Both the position numbers and the translations under genes were made by a program. Source: Euryodendron excelsum (lineage: Eukaryota > Streptophyta > Magnoliopsida > Ericales > Pentaphylacaceae). Taken from it: 64,000 nucleotides of DNA. The notes beneath the pieces were generated by a model. The model did no database searches, was not told the origin of the DNA, and was given only the letters and a program-made list of their open reading frames with translations. Shown here piece by piece: positions 11,181 through 23,153 of the stretch (the stretch's first letter is position 1; each line of letters opens with the position of its first letter). The DNA lies in NCBI GenBank assembly GCA_033060915.1, contig CM065380.1, positions 50,360,001 through 50,424,000 of the forward strand. Direction: 5' to 3'.

Positions 11181-11880
11181 ATGAGAAGTACACAGAAACA
11201 AGTCATACACCACATGATTGAGAACACAAAAAATGTCCTTCAGCCCTTTTTGTTTTAGGTAACTTGAAGGACCAGGGGGCCAGTCACCGCCAACAGTTAA
11301 CAAGAGTTGAGCTAAAGAATTCAGAGAGGGACCAGTCTTAGTAGAAGGATAGGGAAACTTAAAAAGAATGGGACGAGTGATATTGTGAATGGTGCAAATG
11401 TCAGAGATAGAGAACTCAAGAGACACCCCACGAACAAAAGACCTCAGAGTCCCAGCCTCGTTGTTAGAGGCATGGATATTAACATAAAACTCTCTAACGA
11501 GTTCTTGACAAGCAAACCTAGAATAGAGAGCAAGTTTATCCCAATCCCACTTGGAAAAATAAGCAAAAATAAAGGTCTCATTAAATTGATCAAGAATGAT
11601 TCCATGAGACACAAAAATAGGTCTAGAATTAAAAGACCTATTGAACCAAGACTCGGCATTAGAGTTAGGTCTAAACCGAGAAACCTCAAGAGGAGAAGAA
11701 TCTGCCCCTCAGTAAGAACCTGAAGCACCAGGAGTGCCAGAACGGGGGCGCTTACTGGGCGAGCTAGTGGCTTGCCATTTGCTCAGTGATCCCGAAGAAT
11801 GGCTAGACGGTGGGGCAATAGGCCCCTTTTGTTTCCGAGGAGTAGGGAGCTTAATGCAAGGAAAAAAAATGAATATATGA

Positions 11881-13389
11881 CAACCAGAAGCAGACGCACC
11901 AATCCAACAATGACTAGTCCAAAGCAATAAAACCTGTGATAATAAACAAGTCACAGGCCGGTCCGAGACCACAACAGAAGCAGACTTAGGGCAAGGAAAC
12001 CCACTAATAGCAAGCCAGCACCACAGAGACGGGCACTCAACCGCTAATTGACATATGAAAGGTCGACAACCCGAAAAGCCCAAAAAAAAAAAAAAAATAG
12101 AACCCTAGGGTTCTAATAAATGAAATTGAACTGCTGAAAGAAGAAAAGGAGAGGGGCGAGGTGATTACCTATGGGACAAGCCTAATGAGACGAACACGAA
12201 GAGAGGCTTGAAGCTCACTGGATTGAAGGAAAAGAGGCAACCAGCAATCGCCAGACGTCGAGGGCTCGACAGAGCGAGCATGACCCAGAAAAAAACAAAC
12301 CCAAATAATGATAAATAGAACAGCCGCTGGGGTTTAAAAGGGGGCCAATAAGTTGACTTCGTGGCCTCAAGAACTCGCAAGATCCAGCGACATACGTCGC
12401 GGGACGTCATAAATGCGAGATCCAGTGAAGTCTCCTGATACACAAAAAACCACTAAGGATAAACCTTGCACACTTCATACGCATCAACACAAATTTAAAA
12501 ATCAACCAATGAAATTTAAGATGCCTTAAACAAGAATAAACCAATATCAAGTATAATCAAAGATGACATAAAAACAGCTCAATAGACGAATTGATGATTT
12601 GAATCATACTAGCAACAATGAGAATGAGATGCAAGTCCGTCCATTAGATGAATGAGAATAGAACAGGATCAAGGCAGAGCTCATCATGGAAACCTGCGCT
12701 TAGACAAGAATGCCATTGAAGTCAAACCCCATGCCTTCCCAATCATAATATTAAGGTATTCTACTAGTACTTCATGACAGACTATATTGTTCACCTTTAG
12801 AATTTCAACCCTATCTCTCCAAATTTGAATCAAGAAATAATCACATGGATGGTGGCTTTTACACAAATGAGCCATCTCTTCTTATCAAATAACAATGGTA
12901 GCTTCTCACACACTTACTGGTAGCCCTTTCCACCGAACACATATCTATTTTACAAGAGAGGGTATACATGATCTAGATAATTCATGTACAAGGGAAGTCA
13001 TCCATGATGAGTGCTACAAAAAAATCATAAAAATCGAATTTCACATTCTAAGAGATTTCAAGAGGTGAGCACCGAATAAACATGGAGCATGAGCATGACA
13101 ATAGTCATCAATGTCACTTGAATCACTAATAGTTAATCTAAGATGCACACAAGATTCAATTTAAAACATGCTTACACATCAAATATTTCATAGGAAGTAC
13201 TTTAAACTTGTGATAAGTATGCCAAGTACAAGAAAAGACAAAAAAAAAAAAAAAACACATACACACATAAAAAAAACTAAACAAAAAAAATATACGAAAT
13301 AAGGCGTGAGATAAGATGAAGCAATAAACACACTTAAGCCTGAACCCCAACAAAACACACTACTTAAGAGAGCACACTCCTAGGGATTT
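11881..13389. other. Copia internal region between pol and the env-like gene
   Basis: No recognisable domain on either strand; stops are frequent. Position fits the spacer that Sirevirus-like elements have after pol. Includes a poly-A run near 13240-13255. Confidence 0.45.
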
Positions 13390-16300
13390 TCATAGAAATT
13401 CGAACCTAAGAGTATCAAGGGGTTTAGTAAAGAGATTAACAAGTTGATGTTTAGTGAAAATGTGCTCTATTGAAATGACCTTCTCTTTTACTAATTCTTG
13501 GATAAAATGATATCGAATGTCAATATGTTTAGTGCAAGAATGTTGAATAGGATTCTTAGAAATACTAATCGCACTCATTTTGTTACAAAAGATAGTCATG
13601 ATATTCTGATATAGACCATAATCACTTAACATCTGTTTCATCTAAATAAGTTGAGTATAACAACTACCAGTAGCTATGTACTCGGCTTCAGCAGTGGACA
13701 GGGAGATCGTATTTTGCTTCTTACAATGCCAAGCAACGAGATTGTTGCCAACATAGAAACACCTACCAAAAGTGCTTTTGCAATCATCTGCAGAGCCTGC
13801 CCAATCTGCATTAGTGTAGCCAACAATATCAGAAGTAGTGTTAAAGGCAAACCAAATGCCATAACTGACAGTTCCATTCACATATTTAATGAACCTTTTA
13901 ACTGCAAACAAATGTGATTCTTTAGGGCTTGACTAGAATCTGGCATAAATACCAACACTAAAGGCTACGTCAGGTCTACTGGCAATTAAATACAAAAGAC
14001 TCCGAATCATGCTCCTATACAGGGTTTGTTCAACATCTTTTCCAAAAGCATCTTTACGAAGCTTAAGACTAGTACTCATAGGAGTTCTAGCATGCTTAGC
14101 AGCTTCTAACTCAAATTTTTTCACGAGGTCTTTAGCATTTTTGGACTAAGAAATAAAAATTCCTTTATCCATTTGTTTAACCTGAAGACCTAAGAAATAA
14201 TTCAACTCACCCATTATGCTCATTTTAAATTGACTCTTCATATGTTTAGAAAATTTACAAACAAGCATATCAAAAATAGACCTAAACACAATATCGTCCA
14301 CATAAATTTGAGCAATAAGAATGTGTTCAGATTCTTTTCTAATGAACAGAGTCTTATCGGCTCCCCCTCAAGTGAAGCCGGACTCTACCAAGAACGTGGT
14401 GAGTCTCTCATACCAAGCTCTGGAAGCATGTTTCAAACCATATAGGGCCTTTTTCAGTTTATAGACATGATTAGGATGATATGGATCCTTAAACCCTTTG
14501 GGTTGTTCCATATAGGCCTCTTCGTGAAGAATACCATTAAGAAATGCACTCTTCACATCCATTTGATGCAACTTGAATCCTGAATGACAAGTAATGCTAA
14601 GAAGGATACGAAATGACTCCAACCTTATAACATGGGCAAATGTTTCATCAAAGTTAATACCCTCAATTTGAGTGTAACCTTGGGCTACCAACCTAGCTTT
14701 ACATCTTGTGATAATACCATGTTCATCAAATTTATTTTTAAAGATCCATTTAGTTCCTATCACATTAACATGCTTTGGTATAGGCACAAGGGTTTACACA
14801 TCATTCTGCACAAATTAAATCAATTCCTCATGCATAGCAGTTATCCACTGTTCATCATTCAATGCTTCTTTCATATTTTTAGGCTCAAAAGTAAAAGTAT
14901 AACACATGTAGTTTACCTCATTTCTTACCTGATGCCTTGTCTTTATAGGCTCAATTACACTATCGATTACTTGATCTATTGGATGATTTAGCTTCACTCT
15001 AGATGAGAGTTTTAGAGTCATTTCTTGTTTAGCTAAAGATTCATCACTTTCAGTCTCCTCCACTATAGTCACCTTTTTTAAGTTTTTAGATTCCTCCACA
15101 ATAGGCATACTACATGCATCACACACTTCATCAAGTGAAGGATCAGTAGGAGTCTCCAAATCATTAATGAAAACATTAATAGATTCTATCATAGTTAATT
15201 TATGCAAATTAAATACACGATAAGCTCTGCTATTGATGGAATATTCAAGAAATACTTCTTCATTGCTTTAGCAGTTAAACTTACCCAACTACTCTCTATC
15301 CCTTAGGATATAGCACTTACTCTTAAATACTTGAAGTACTTAACATTGGACTTTTTACCTTTCCACAACTCATAGAGAGTCTACTTGGTACCAACTCTCA
15401 AGTAGACTAGATTGGCAATATAACATATAGTGTTTATTGTTTCAGCCCAGAATTTTTGTAGAATCTTTTTGCCATAAAACATAACTCTTGCCATCTCTTG
15501 ACTGACTTTATTCTTCCTCTCTACTACACTATTTTGTTGTTGAGTCTTTGGGGCTGAAAACTCATGTCTTATATCCTGTTCATCACAAAATTTTGCAAAC
15601 TCAGAGTTTTTGAACTCTTTACCATGATTAGTTTGGATTTTGCGAATGCAACTAATTTTTGTGCCCTTCTCCACCTATATTCTCAGACGTAAGGCTTTGA
15701 ACACATAGAAGGTATCAGATTTTTCTCTAATAAAATCAATCCATTTAAACCTAGAGAAATCATCAATTGCCACAAAAATATATTTCTTATCTCATATACC
15801 CTCTATTCAAGTAGGACCTATAAGATCCATATGAATAAGTTCGAGAGATTTAGCGGTGAACATCTACTTAACTTTCTTGTGTGTGGATTTAATTTGTTTT
15901 CACAATTGGCATGGTCCACAGACACAATTTATGAGGTTTTTAAGTTTTGGAATCCCATGGATGAGTTCTGAACTAGAAAGTCTAAACAAATCATTAAAGT
16001 TCACATGGCCGAATCTTTGATGCCATAGTTTAGCAAAATTGTAAGTGATACCATTCTCAGATGTAATCCTATAGCAATTGTCAGTGGTGCACACTCCTTT
16101 CATTACACAAGTACCCTTTTCATCAAAGATAAGACATTCAATTTTAGAAAAATGTGCTTGGTATTGTGCATCACGTAGCTGACTAATGGTTATGACATTA
16201 GCTTTTAATCCATCAACAAGTAACACATCATTCAAGTTTGATAGACCTTGAGATTTAATGTTACCTTTTCCAACAACTCTCGAGGTGTTACCATCACCAC

Positions 16301-16850
16301 AGGTTACCAACCCACCATCGCATTTGGTCACAGTGTCAAAGTAGGTTTTATCTCTACACATATGCCTCGAGTGCTCACTGTCCAAATACCACATATTGGA
16401 ACTGTGAGTGTTTAAGGCTGTATGCACAACATATCTTCTAAGCTCAACATTTTTAATCCAAACAGTCTTTGGTTTAAAAATTTCAACTTTCTTTGAAGAG
16501 TGTTGTTGGAAGTTCTGAGTAGTCCTAGGTCTAGCATAAGCCCTAGGTCTTGCTGTATAAGGCTGAATAAACCTCTTAAATCTGGAGTTCACAACTTGAG
16601 TAGTTTTAGCTAGAGCGTGGAATCTATTAGACAACTTGTTGTTATATGGTTTACCCTGATTGTAATGCTTCTGAGCGTAAACATAGTTAGCTGGTAGGCC
16701 ATACAACTTATGACACTTTGGTCTAATATGACCTCTTATACCACAGTAGTGACAGATAGCTACAAAATGAGAAGGATTACCTTGATTTTGAGAAGCATTA
16801 TTGCTGGAGACTGCGAAATTTTTCACGACCTGGCTATAGTGCATACTCAT
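13390..16850 (-). pseudogene. Copia pol: knuckle, protease, integrase, reverse transcriptase, RNase H
   Basis: Broken polyprotein in minus-strand order. CCHC knuckle CHYCGIRGHIRPKC (about 16750); protease WYLDSEHSRHM (about 16380), where the usual D-S-G is D-S-E; integrase His/Cys zinc site WHQRFGH...CGPC (about 15910-16010); integrase core with TNHGKEFKN (about 15620), where the usual second catalytic Asp is Asn, and VVERKN with the Glu; reverse transcriptase with KARLVAQGYTQ, MDVKSAFLNG, YGLKHASRAWYERL and the catalytic YVDD (about 14300); RNase H with NADWAGS and STAEAEYIA (about 13700-13830). At least six in-frame stops break it (for example near 15900, 15670, 14370, 14130, 13930, 13640). 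It cannot make a working product. Confidence 0.9.
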
Positions 16851-16913
16851 AATATCAAAAAATAACTGACCTGATCAACAGATACTAATCTACGAGCTTA
16901 GAATTATACATTC

Positions 16914-18147
16914 GAGATATCTTTGGTATGATCCCGAATAGCAGCAGGTATGAACTTCGAAGTCCTTCTTCATTGATCTCGAACAGCAAGCAACAACGAC
17001 AAGCATGGATCAATTGCTCGAACTTAACCTTCGGACTTCTACTGTGTCCCTCGTATACGCCTTACTCCAGAGAGAGTGGGCTCACAACTGCTAAGGTTTC
17101 TTTTCCTTACAAAAATGTGTATCTCACAATTATAAGCAAGTGTAACCCTAGTTGATTTTAGAGTACGTATATATAGAGGCTACAACAGAGACAATATGGT
17201 TAGTATAACTAGAGCTTCTTACGCAAATAAAGATTCTTAATCCAACCAGGATTAATTCCTATTTACATAAATTATAATTTATACCACTAATGAATTATAA
17301 TTGCATTCCCTGTCATACTAGAAATTATATTTCGAGCTTCATATTATTAAATTTTTATTTATCTTCCCACGTTAAGATTATAGATACCCGTCTATTAAAT
17401 TAAATTACTGACAATTAAATTTAATAAATTTATTTAATTTCTTGAGACCTTCCACTTAACTTATTTGATATTTCAAATTCATAATCCACCTGCAGGGTTT
17501 AATATAATCAAAACTTATAAGCTTCCTCAAGCGGGTATCATTAATCCCTATATTGGGACGTGAATTTTATCAATAATTAATATTCACCATACACGTAATG
17601 TTATTATTCAACTCACTTAGTTTATTGACCCACAAAGAATCTCATTCTTCTATGTATCAAAATAATAAATACTACATATACATGTCTATTTATTATATTA
17701 GGATTAAGAGCATAATCACTCATAATAATCATGAGGTATTAATTGTTTTATATAGTCAGTATTAAACAATTATCTCAACATGATCATGTTCAATATACAC
17801 AAAGTGTATTAGTGCAAGAAGTTGAAATTATACCGTTTCCCATAGTCAAGACAGACCTATTAAAATCTTGTACTACAGTTCTATTGATGGTGTGTCCAGT
17901 TCAATCGACTATGAATGATAAGCTTCTATTCCATAAAAATCGATGATCTGATCTTCCGTGTATAAGCCATACTCTATATACCAAATCATCTACTATACAA
18001 AATAAGAGACACACATGAATAATCATTAAATAAATAATGCAATGTAAATATTATTCATGCAAATTCTTATTAAAATGGAATAACTAATTTATTAATAAAT
18101 ACTAAAGCCATTACACAAAGCATGTCTTTTAGTGTAAATCCCTAACA
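16914..18147 (-). mobile_element. LTR-like insertion inside the Copia gag/pol junction
   Basis: Sequence of about 1.23 kb with no coding capacity splits the Copia gene just before the knuckle. On the minus strand it begins TGTTAGGGATTTACAC, holds a TATA-like CTATATATAC near 17170, and is flanked by an 11-base direct repeat (ATTATACATTC at 16903-16913 and 18148-18158). It resembles a solo Copia LTR, but LTR elements give 5-base duplications and the second end does not finish in CA, so the class is not settled. Confidence 0.55.
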
Positions 18148-18158
18148 ATTATACATTC

Positions 18159-19711
18159 CTTCAGGAACAAATTTGATGGGCTTATTGTATTGGTGTTGCT
18201 TTGACTTAGATGGTTAGACATCATACCCAATACCACGTGTATCCCAAGAATACTTCTGATCCAAGCACGCTTTCTCTACCGTGGATGCACTTGCCTTGTA
18301 CTTCTTGAAGGTCAGATTAGACTTAAAGAGATTGGCTTTAAGTTTTAGGATTTTTTCTTCAAATGCTTTTTTAAAACCATCTCTATCAAATGCATCTTTT
18401 TCAAGAGACTTCTCAGTCAATGTTGTTTGATGTTTCTTCAACTGACTGATTTCTACTTGAGCAATGACATTCACCCTTTTTAAGGAGTTAACTTCTTCTA
18501 GAGCATTTTTTAATTTCTTACCTAGTTTAACATTCACATTGGTAAGCTTGTATAACTGCTTGTACAGTTGATCATAGGCTCGTTGTAGTTCATTTTTATC
18601 TTCATCATCTAATTCTCCCTTATCTTCCTGAGAGATCCCACTGTACCATCCGATTCATTAGATTTTTCAATTTTTGGGACCTTGCCTGTAGTATCAGTTA
18701 TCTCAGAAGCAGAGGCCATAAATACAGTGAAATTCTCAGACTCATCATCTTCGTCAGATTCCTCTTCCTTTTCGGAGTCATTCCATATGACTGTCAAAAC
18801 TTTACTTCCCTTGTTCTTCTTTTTGTTTGGACAGTGTATAGCAATATGCTCAAAGCCATGACATTTGAAGCATTTTTTTTACCAGATTTATTAGATGACT
18901 TCCTTACAAAATTTATTTTGTCAAAAGATTTTCTTTTAGTTTTATCAAAAAAGGAAGACTGATCATGTTGTCGTTTATCAAAAAACTTGTTAAAATTTTT
19001 GACCAACAAAGCCGTCTCCTCAATACCTAGAAAAAATTCACTATTATCAGCCTCATTTGTGCTTTCCTTAATGGAGTTTAAAACAACATCTTTATTCTTT
19101 CTAGGATGAAAAAAATTGGCTTCAAATGTTTGTAAGGATCCCACTAAGAATCAACATCCCTACTTTTCTCTACGGTTGTAACCTTGGTTTGAAATCTCTC
19201 AGGTAAAGACTTTAAGATTTTTTGAATTGCTTTTGAAGTAGATATTTATTCACTAAGGTTTGAAACACAAGTTGACGATATTGCTTAGTTTAAAATAAAA
19301 TTGATCAAATATTTCATCGTCTTTCATTCTTAGATTTCAAAAGTAGTTGTCAATTGTTAAAGTTTGACTATTTTTACAGTAGTAGTACCTTCATGGATAA
19401 TCTGTAAAATATCCCATGTTCTACAAAACTCTTTTGCTATGACCCCGTTATAGATGGCATTTATAGCTTTACTGTTCCATCCACAGTCCTCATATTCGAC
19501 TCTATCCCAAGCTGTAACAGCTTTTGAAGTAGTAACTTCATCGATTGTGACTGTGGGTGGAGTCCAGCCATTAACAACTGCCTGCCGAACACGTTCATTG
19601 ATTGATTTAAAAAAAAGCCCTCATTTTAGCTTTCTAATAGGGATAGTTAATCCCATCAAGCAATGAAGGTCGAGAGGTTGAACTACCTTCCTTTGGCCAG
19701 TCAATAGACAT
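18159..19711 (-). pseudogene. Copia gag
   Basis: Starts at 19711 with MSIDWPKEGSS, 50 bases after the primer binding site. The early LLDGINYPY then KAKMRAF matches plant Copia gag, but the usual Trp between them is a TAG stop. Further on are an acidic DSEKEEESDEDDES block followed by FMAS, and a Lys/Glu-rich coiled-coil region (LKNALEEVNSLK). Several frameshifts and stops. The 3' end reads into the LTR-like insertion at 18147. Confidence 0.8.
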
Positions 19712-19761
19712 AGGCAATTAGGACCTCACTTTTTAAAACAATAAAAATGATTTCAAGTGTC

Positions 19762-19775
19762 CCACTCTGATACCA
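19762..19775 (-). promoter_or_regulatory. Primer binding site of the Copia element
   Basis: Minus strand TGGTATCAGAGTGG, two bases after the 5' LTR end; complementary to the 3' end of initiator Met-tRNA, the usual primer of Copia elements. Confidence 0.9.
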
Positions 19776-19777
19776 AT

Positions 19778-20730
19778 TGAAAAACCTAGCCTTAGTTTAT
19801 GGTTTTTCCAAGAGACTTATAACAACAATATTAGGTCAAGATGTAATGACTATGAACAATATTGTGCAATCCAAGATAAAAGAGGGAACAAACCATTCAA
19901 CCAAGAATACACCAGCTTGTGCTGTGGAAACCTTAAATGAGAGAAAAATCACGTGTCCCCTTTGTCGGACAAAGATCAAGCACTATAACTTGTAGTTTAG
20001 ACAGTTGCAAGACTCTTTACAATTAAAACCCATCAACTCCTTGATCTAATGATTATTTGGATATTGCTCGTATCCACGATTCACCATTTTCATGCTTGAC
20101 CACTGTTCAGATCCCATTAGAATGGATTTGACGTCTTGAACTCCTTCAAGACTTTTGATCTCTTTAATTGAGTTGAAGAAAATTGTTGCTAAGACCTGTT
20201 TCTGAGCTTTTTGAAAGGTAGTAAAAACTTCTCTTTCAGAGTTTTAAATGTGGCGGCTCATATCATCTTTGGAAAAAATGTGCTGGTACTTAAATAGGTA
20301 CAAAAACCCTAGTGGCATGAATCTCGAGATTTTTGACTCTGCGCATCTCCCGCCTGCCCGCGAACTCAATCTCCAGATTTTGCATGCTCACTATTTTTGC
20401 CACCGACGTCCCGCGACATCTTGCGAAGAACCCGTGATGTCTAGTCTATTTAATATGCTTACTGTTTTTGCCGTCGACATTCCACGTGGATCCCGTGAGG
20501 TTTTGTTCTGCATTTAGCATACTATTTTTGCCATCGAAATCCCTCGAAGTCTATCGACATCTCTTGAAGTCCCTTTATCTGCCCAAACTGTATCATATAA
20601 GTCTCTCTTAGCATGAGTTTGCATGAATAAGTTTCAAATCCTTTCTGAATGCTTGTGATTGATATTCCAATTTCTCAAATTACATCAAATATGACTTGTC
20701 ATGAAATTTAGCCAATTACATAAACTTACA
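19778..20730 (-). repeat. 5' LTR of the Copia element
   Basis: 953 bp, TG to CA, collinear with 8051-9008. It abuts the primer binding site, which fixes both its edge and the element's direction. Confidence 0.9.
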
Positions 20731-21514
20731 GTATTCATATATAGTTGCTTTAAAAAAATGCAGATGGATAAGTTTTTTTTTTTAGATTTCGTATTACAAT
20801 AATTCTTAATATTGAATTTAAAAAATTACACAAACATACGTCATATTCATAATTGGTCCCTTTAATATTAGTTTTTGAGTAATTCAAAATATCTAAATCT
20901 CAAATAGTTTATAAAGAATAAAAGGCTAATTCCATTAGATACGAACAAAAAATATTAAAATTTCAGTGATTCAAATTATTATGTTAGGTATTAGTTTAAT
21001 GTACTAGGAAAATATTAAAATTTCAGTGATTCAAATTACGATATTAGGTATTAGTTTAACGTACTATGAAAATACGAAATATTCCCTTCAAGAATTACTT
21101 GAATAGATTATGATTATTTATCAAAGCATAAGTGATTTCATCAATAAACTAGCACTTTAATTAATTTTATATTTCAATATTTCTTTAGCAAAGACCAAAA
21201 CAATTAATAATAGTAGCCCTTGAAACAAATACTAATAAATATAAAAATATGTGGGGGTAAAAGGAAAAGGACGATCTAAGGTCAAAATATATTTCAATTA
21301 TGAAGAGGAAGATGGCCAAGGAAGAATGTTGGAATAAAAAAAAATTAAGAGGAAATTAACTGTGAAAGGGGGCAAGGTAAAATTATTTTACTTTTTGGGC
21401 TTCTTTTTTTTTTTTTTTTTAGGGGGGTAGGGTGGGCGGGATCAATGTACCATTTTTTTTAATCATAAATACCCAAACAATACGAAGGACATAAGAAGAG
21501 TTTTCCGTAGCTTA
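20731..21514. other. Non-coding AT-rich stretch with a 60-bp tandem duplication
   Basis: No gene. Two tandem copies with an exact 60-base period (20951-21008 and 21011-21068) differ at only a few positions; shared core TTTCAGTGATTCAAATTA. A poly-T then G-rich tract lies near 21403-21440. Confidence 0.7.
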
Positions 21515-22090
21515 TTGTTATAAATGTAGGCTCTGTGGTTGTAAAAGTTCAACTTAATTTTGAACAAAGATTCGTAGTTGAAATTTTTTTTTTTGAATGT
21601 AGCTCTTATATTCTTCAGTTATGAATTTCAATTCAAAGAAGTTAAGTTTAGGGTTTTTTTAAAATTTATTTACCCTACAAGATTACTTCTTAACATCTGA
21701 AGACCTGCTTTTATAGTAGTAGAACGTAACTGGAAAATTGGCACAGAGACAAGTCAGCTACAGAATCTTTACAAGTAGCTTAATTGTACGCAAAATCCTT
21801 CTATCACACATCCATGTAGAGTTCCTCTCTTCAGCATCTGAGATATATTCCTATTAAGACTTTAAGAGCATTCCTTGGAAGCTTATTTCATCAGGCACCT
21901 TGAAGTTCTCTCCATTTTGTTGCGTGCTACATGATTTTTACAATGTAAATCAAGTAGAAAACTCCATTAAATGCTATGTTTATTATTGCCAACTAATTTT
22001 ATATTTCATTTCGTCATATCATGTTTTCCCTAAAAAAAAAATCTCAAACTAGGGTTTATTGTCTTAAGGTGCAAGGGTTGTGGAATATTA
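21515..22090 (-). pseudogene. Orphan defensin promoter and flank, coding region lost
   Basis: 21664-22035 is alignable by eye with the promoter regions of defensin copies 1-3: TATA box at 21715-21708 in the same CTGCTTTTATAGTAGTAGAA context, then ACAAGTAGCTT and the later AGAGCATTCCTTGGAAGCTTA. Where the start codon and exons should lie (below about 21660) there is instead sequence matching the far-upstream flank of copy 2 (21515-21640 resembles 23600-23710). So a gene copy was deleted between two duplicated flanks. The RY core is mutated here (TGTACGCA). Confidence 0.7.
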
Positions 22091-22211
22091 TTATTGGGTT
22101 TTATTTCACTAGTATTATTATTAAAGCTAACGATAACATTTTCCAGCAGGCTCCATAATAGAGGTTGGTTTCTTCATCGTTCGTTGTGTTGCTATTTCTA
22201 TCTAATACTCT

Positions 22212-22271
<60 letters not shown>

Positions 22272-22490
22272 TGGGCCAAAGTTCATCTACGATGCATAAT
22301 TGTTATTTATGCATCTCTGTTGCATTTCTCACTTTTACTTCACTCTGCTAATTAATATGTTTCCAATCACTTTTCTATGAACCAAGGGGCTATAAAAAGA
22401 TTATGCCCCAATAAGAATGTCGAACTGGGCTCAAAATAGAACTTTTAAACAAAGAATAAAGCGTGACATAACAACCATTCAAGCTACGAA
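22091..22490. other. Short non-coding gap with (TC)n run
   Basis: TC dinucleotide run at 22214-22269. From about 22440 the sequence matches the 3' flank of defensin copy 1 (GAATAAAG, GTGACATA, AACCAT), marking the 3' end of copy 2. Confidence 0.6.
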
Positions 22491-22538
22491 AGGCTTTATT
22501 CATTTAATTATTTTATAAGTTTACTCATAAAAGCCACA

Positions 22539-23032
22539 TCACTCCATTACAACAGGAGGCGCACCTCCTCCATCTCCCCCATCTCCGCCTCCCCCTCCCC
22601 CTCCATCACCATCACCACCATCGCCACCGCCACCACCGCCACCACTGCCGCCACCGCTTCCTCCTCCTCCGCCTTCAGAGCATTGCTTAGTACAAATGCA
22701 CTTACGCTTTATACCATGGCAAATTCCGTCTATAAAACCATCTTTCTCACAAGCTACTTGGCAATTCCTCTTAACGAAGCACAGGCCTTTAAATGTATTA
22801 CTCGGTGCGCTGCACATCAGTGCTTCAGTGCGCATCACTATCTCTTCTACAATTAAAACCACCAGAGAAATTGATCAATACTTTAAACTTTGACATATGG
22901 TATAAGTAGACAAAATTTTCTTCAATTTTTGAAATATTAAGAGATACGGCCCCTAAGATAAGCGCTTAAAAAAAAAAAGCAACAGTGAGAAAAGTTTAGT
23001 ACACTGCATAACCACAAACAAGCATGAGAGAG

Positions 23033-23100
<68 letters not shown>

Positions 23101-23153
23101 CGAGAAGCCAAGACGACGAGCAACAACATGAACCCTAAAAACCTTTTGTCCAT
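22539..23153 (-). CDS. Defensin with glycine-rich acidic tail, copy 2
   Basis: Secreted peptide precursor of about 119 residues and the cleanest-looking copy together with copy 3. Exon 1 (23153-23102, 17 codons plus one base) gives signal peptide MDKRFLGFMLLLVVLAS; the donor is GTAAAT. The 255-base intron has a long GA run. Exon 2 (22846-22539) follows a proper TTGTAG acceptor. Defensin pattern C-x10-C-x5-C-x3-C-x9-C-x6-C-x-C-x3-C with FKG before Cys2 and gamma-core GICHGIKRKC. The tail of about 46 residues is Gly with Asp, ending APPVVME. The joined length is an exact multiple of three. Copies 1 and 2 share 3' flanks and most domain residues and are closest relatives. Known defensins act on fungal membranes; the target of this one and the role of its tail are not known. 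Confidence 0.88.
23026..23096. repeat. (GA)n in the intron of defensin copy 2
   Basis: Long GA run, ending next to the donor, at the position of the shorter run in copy 1. Confidence 0.92.

Larger units (their letters stand above)
9481..11880 (-). pseudogene. Env-like / plant transposon protein gene of the Copia element, interrupted
   Basis: Minus-strand gene between pol and the 3' LTR. The N-terminal part (about 11870-11700) is basic and rich in Ser, Pro and Lys. The middle (11612-11181) has WDKLALYSRFACQELVREFY and a later FVRGVSLEFS, and the part left of the insertion has DVGHLMFNLILEAS followed by LPFELMIIDFL; together these resemble the putative plant transposon protein family seen in retrotransposon extra genes. 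A Ser/Thr/Pro-rich C-terminal part ends at a stop near 9604. A hAT-type element at 10066-11180 splits it inside a codon run, and the reading frame is consistent on both sides of the target site. At least one further stop is present. The family assignment is by pattern memory and should be treated as moderate. Confidence 0.6.
8051..20730 (-). mobile_element. Copia LTR retrotransposon, Sirevirus-like, with nested insertions
   Basis: Complete but dead element of 12.7 kb on the minus strand. Two direct LTRs (19778-20730 is the 5' LTR, 8051-9008 the 3' LTR) flank, in minus-strand order, a primer binding site, gag, protease, integrase, reverse transcriptase and RNase H, then a long 3' region with an env-like gene. 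Integrase before reverse transcriptase is the Copia order; an env-like gene after pol is typical of Sireviruses. The LTRs differ noticeably (roughly one base in ten by eye), so the insertion is old. Clean target duplications were not found (ATGTT left, GTATT right). Removing two nested insertions leaves about 10.3 kb. Confidence 0.88.

Noticed and set aside
8046..20735. Five-base target duplication of the Copia element
   Set aside because: ATGTT and GTATT do not match well enough; LTR borders rest on the primer site and LTR alignment instead.
22094..22351. Ser-Leu-rich reading frames at GA/TC runs (also 10668-10868 and 22953-23162)
   Set aside because: Low-complexity translation of dinucleotide runs; only the first bases of the 22953-23162 frame matter, as exon 1 of defensin copy 2.
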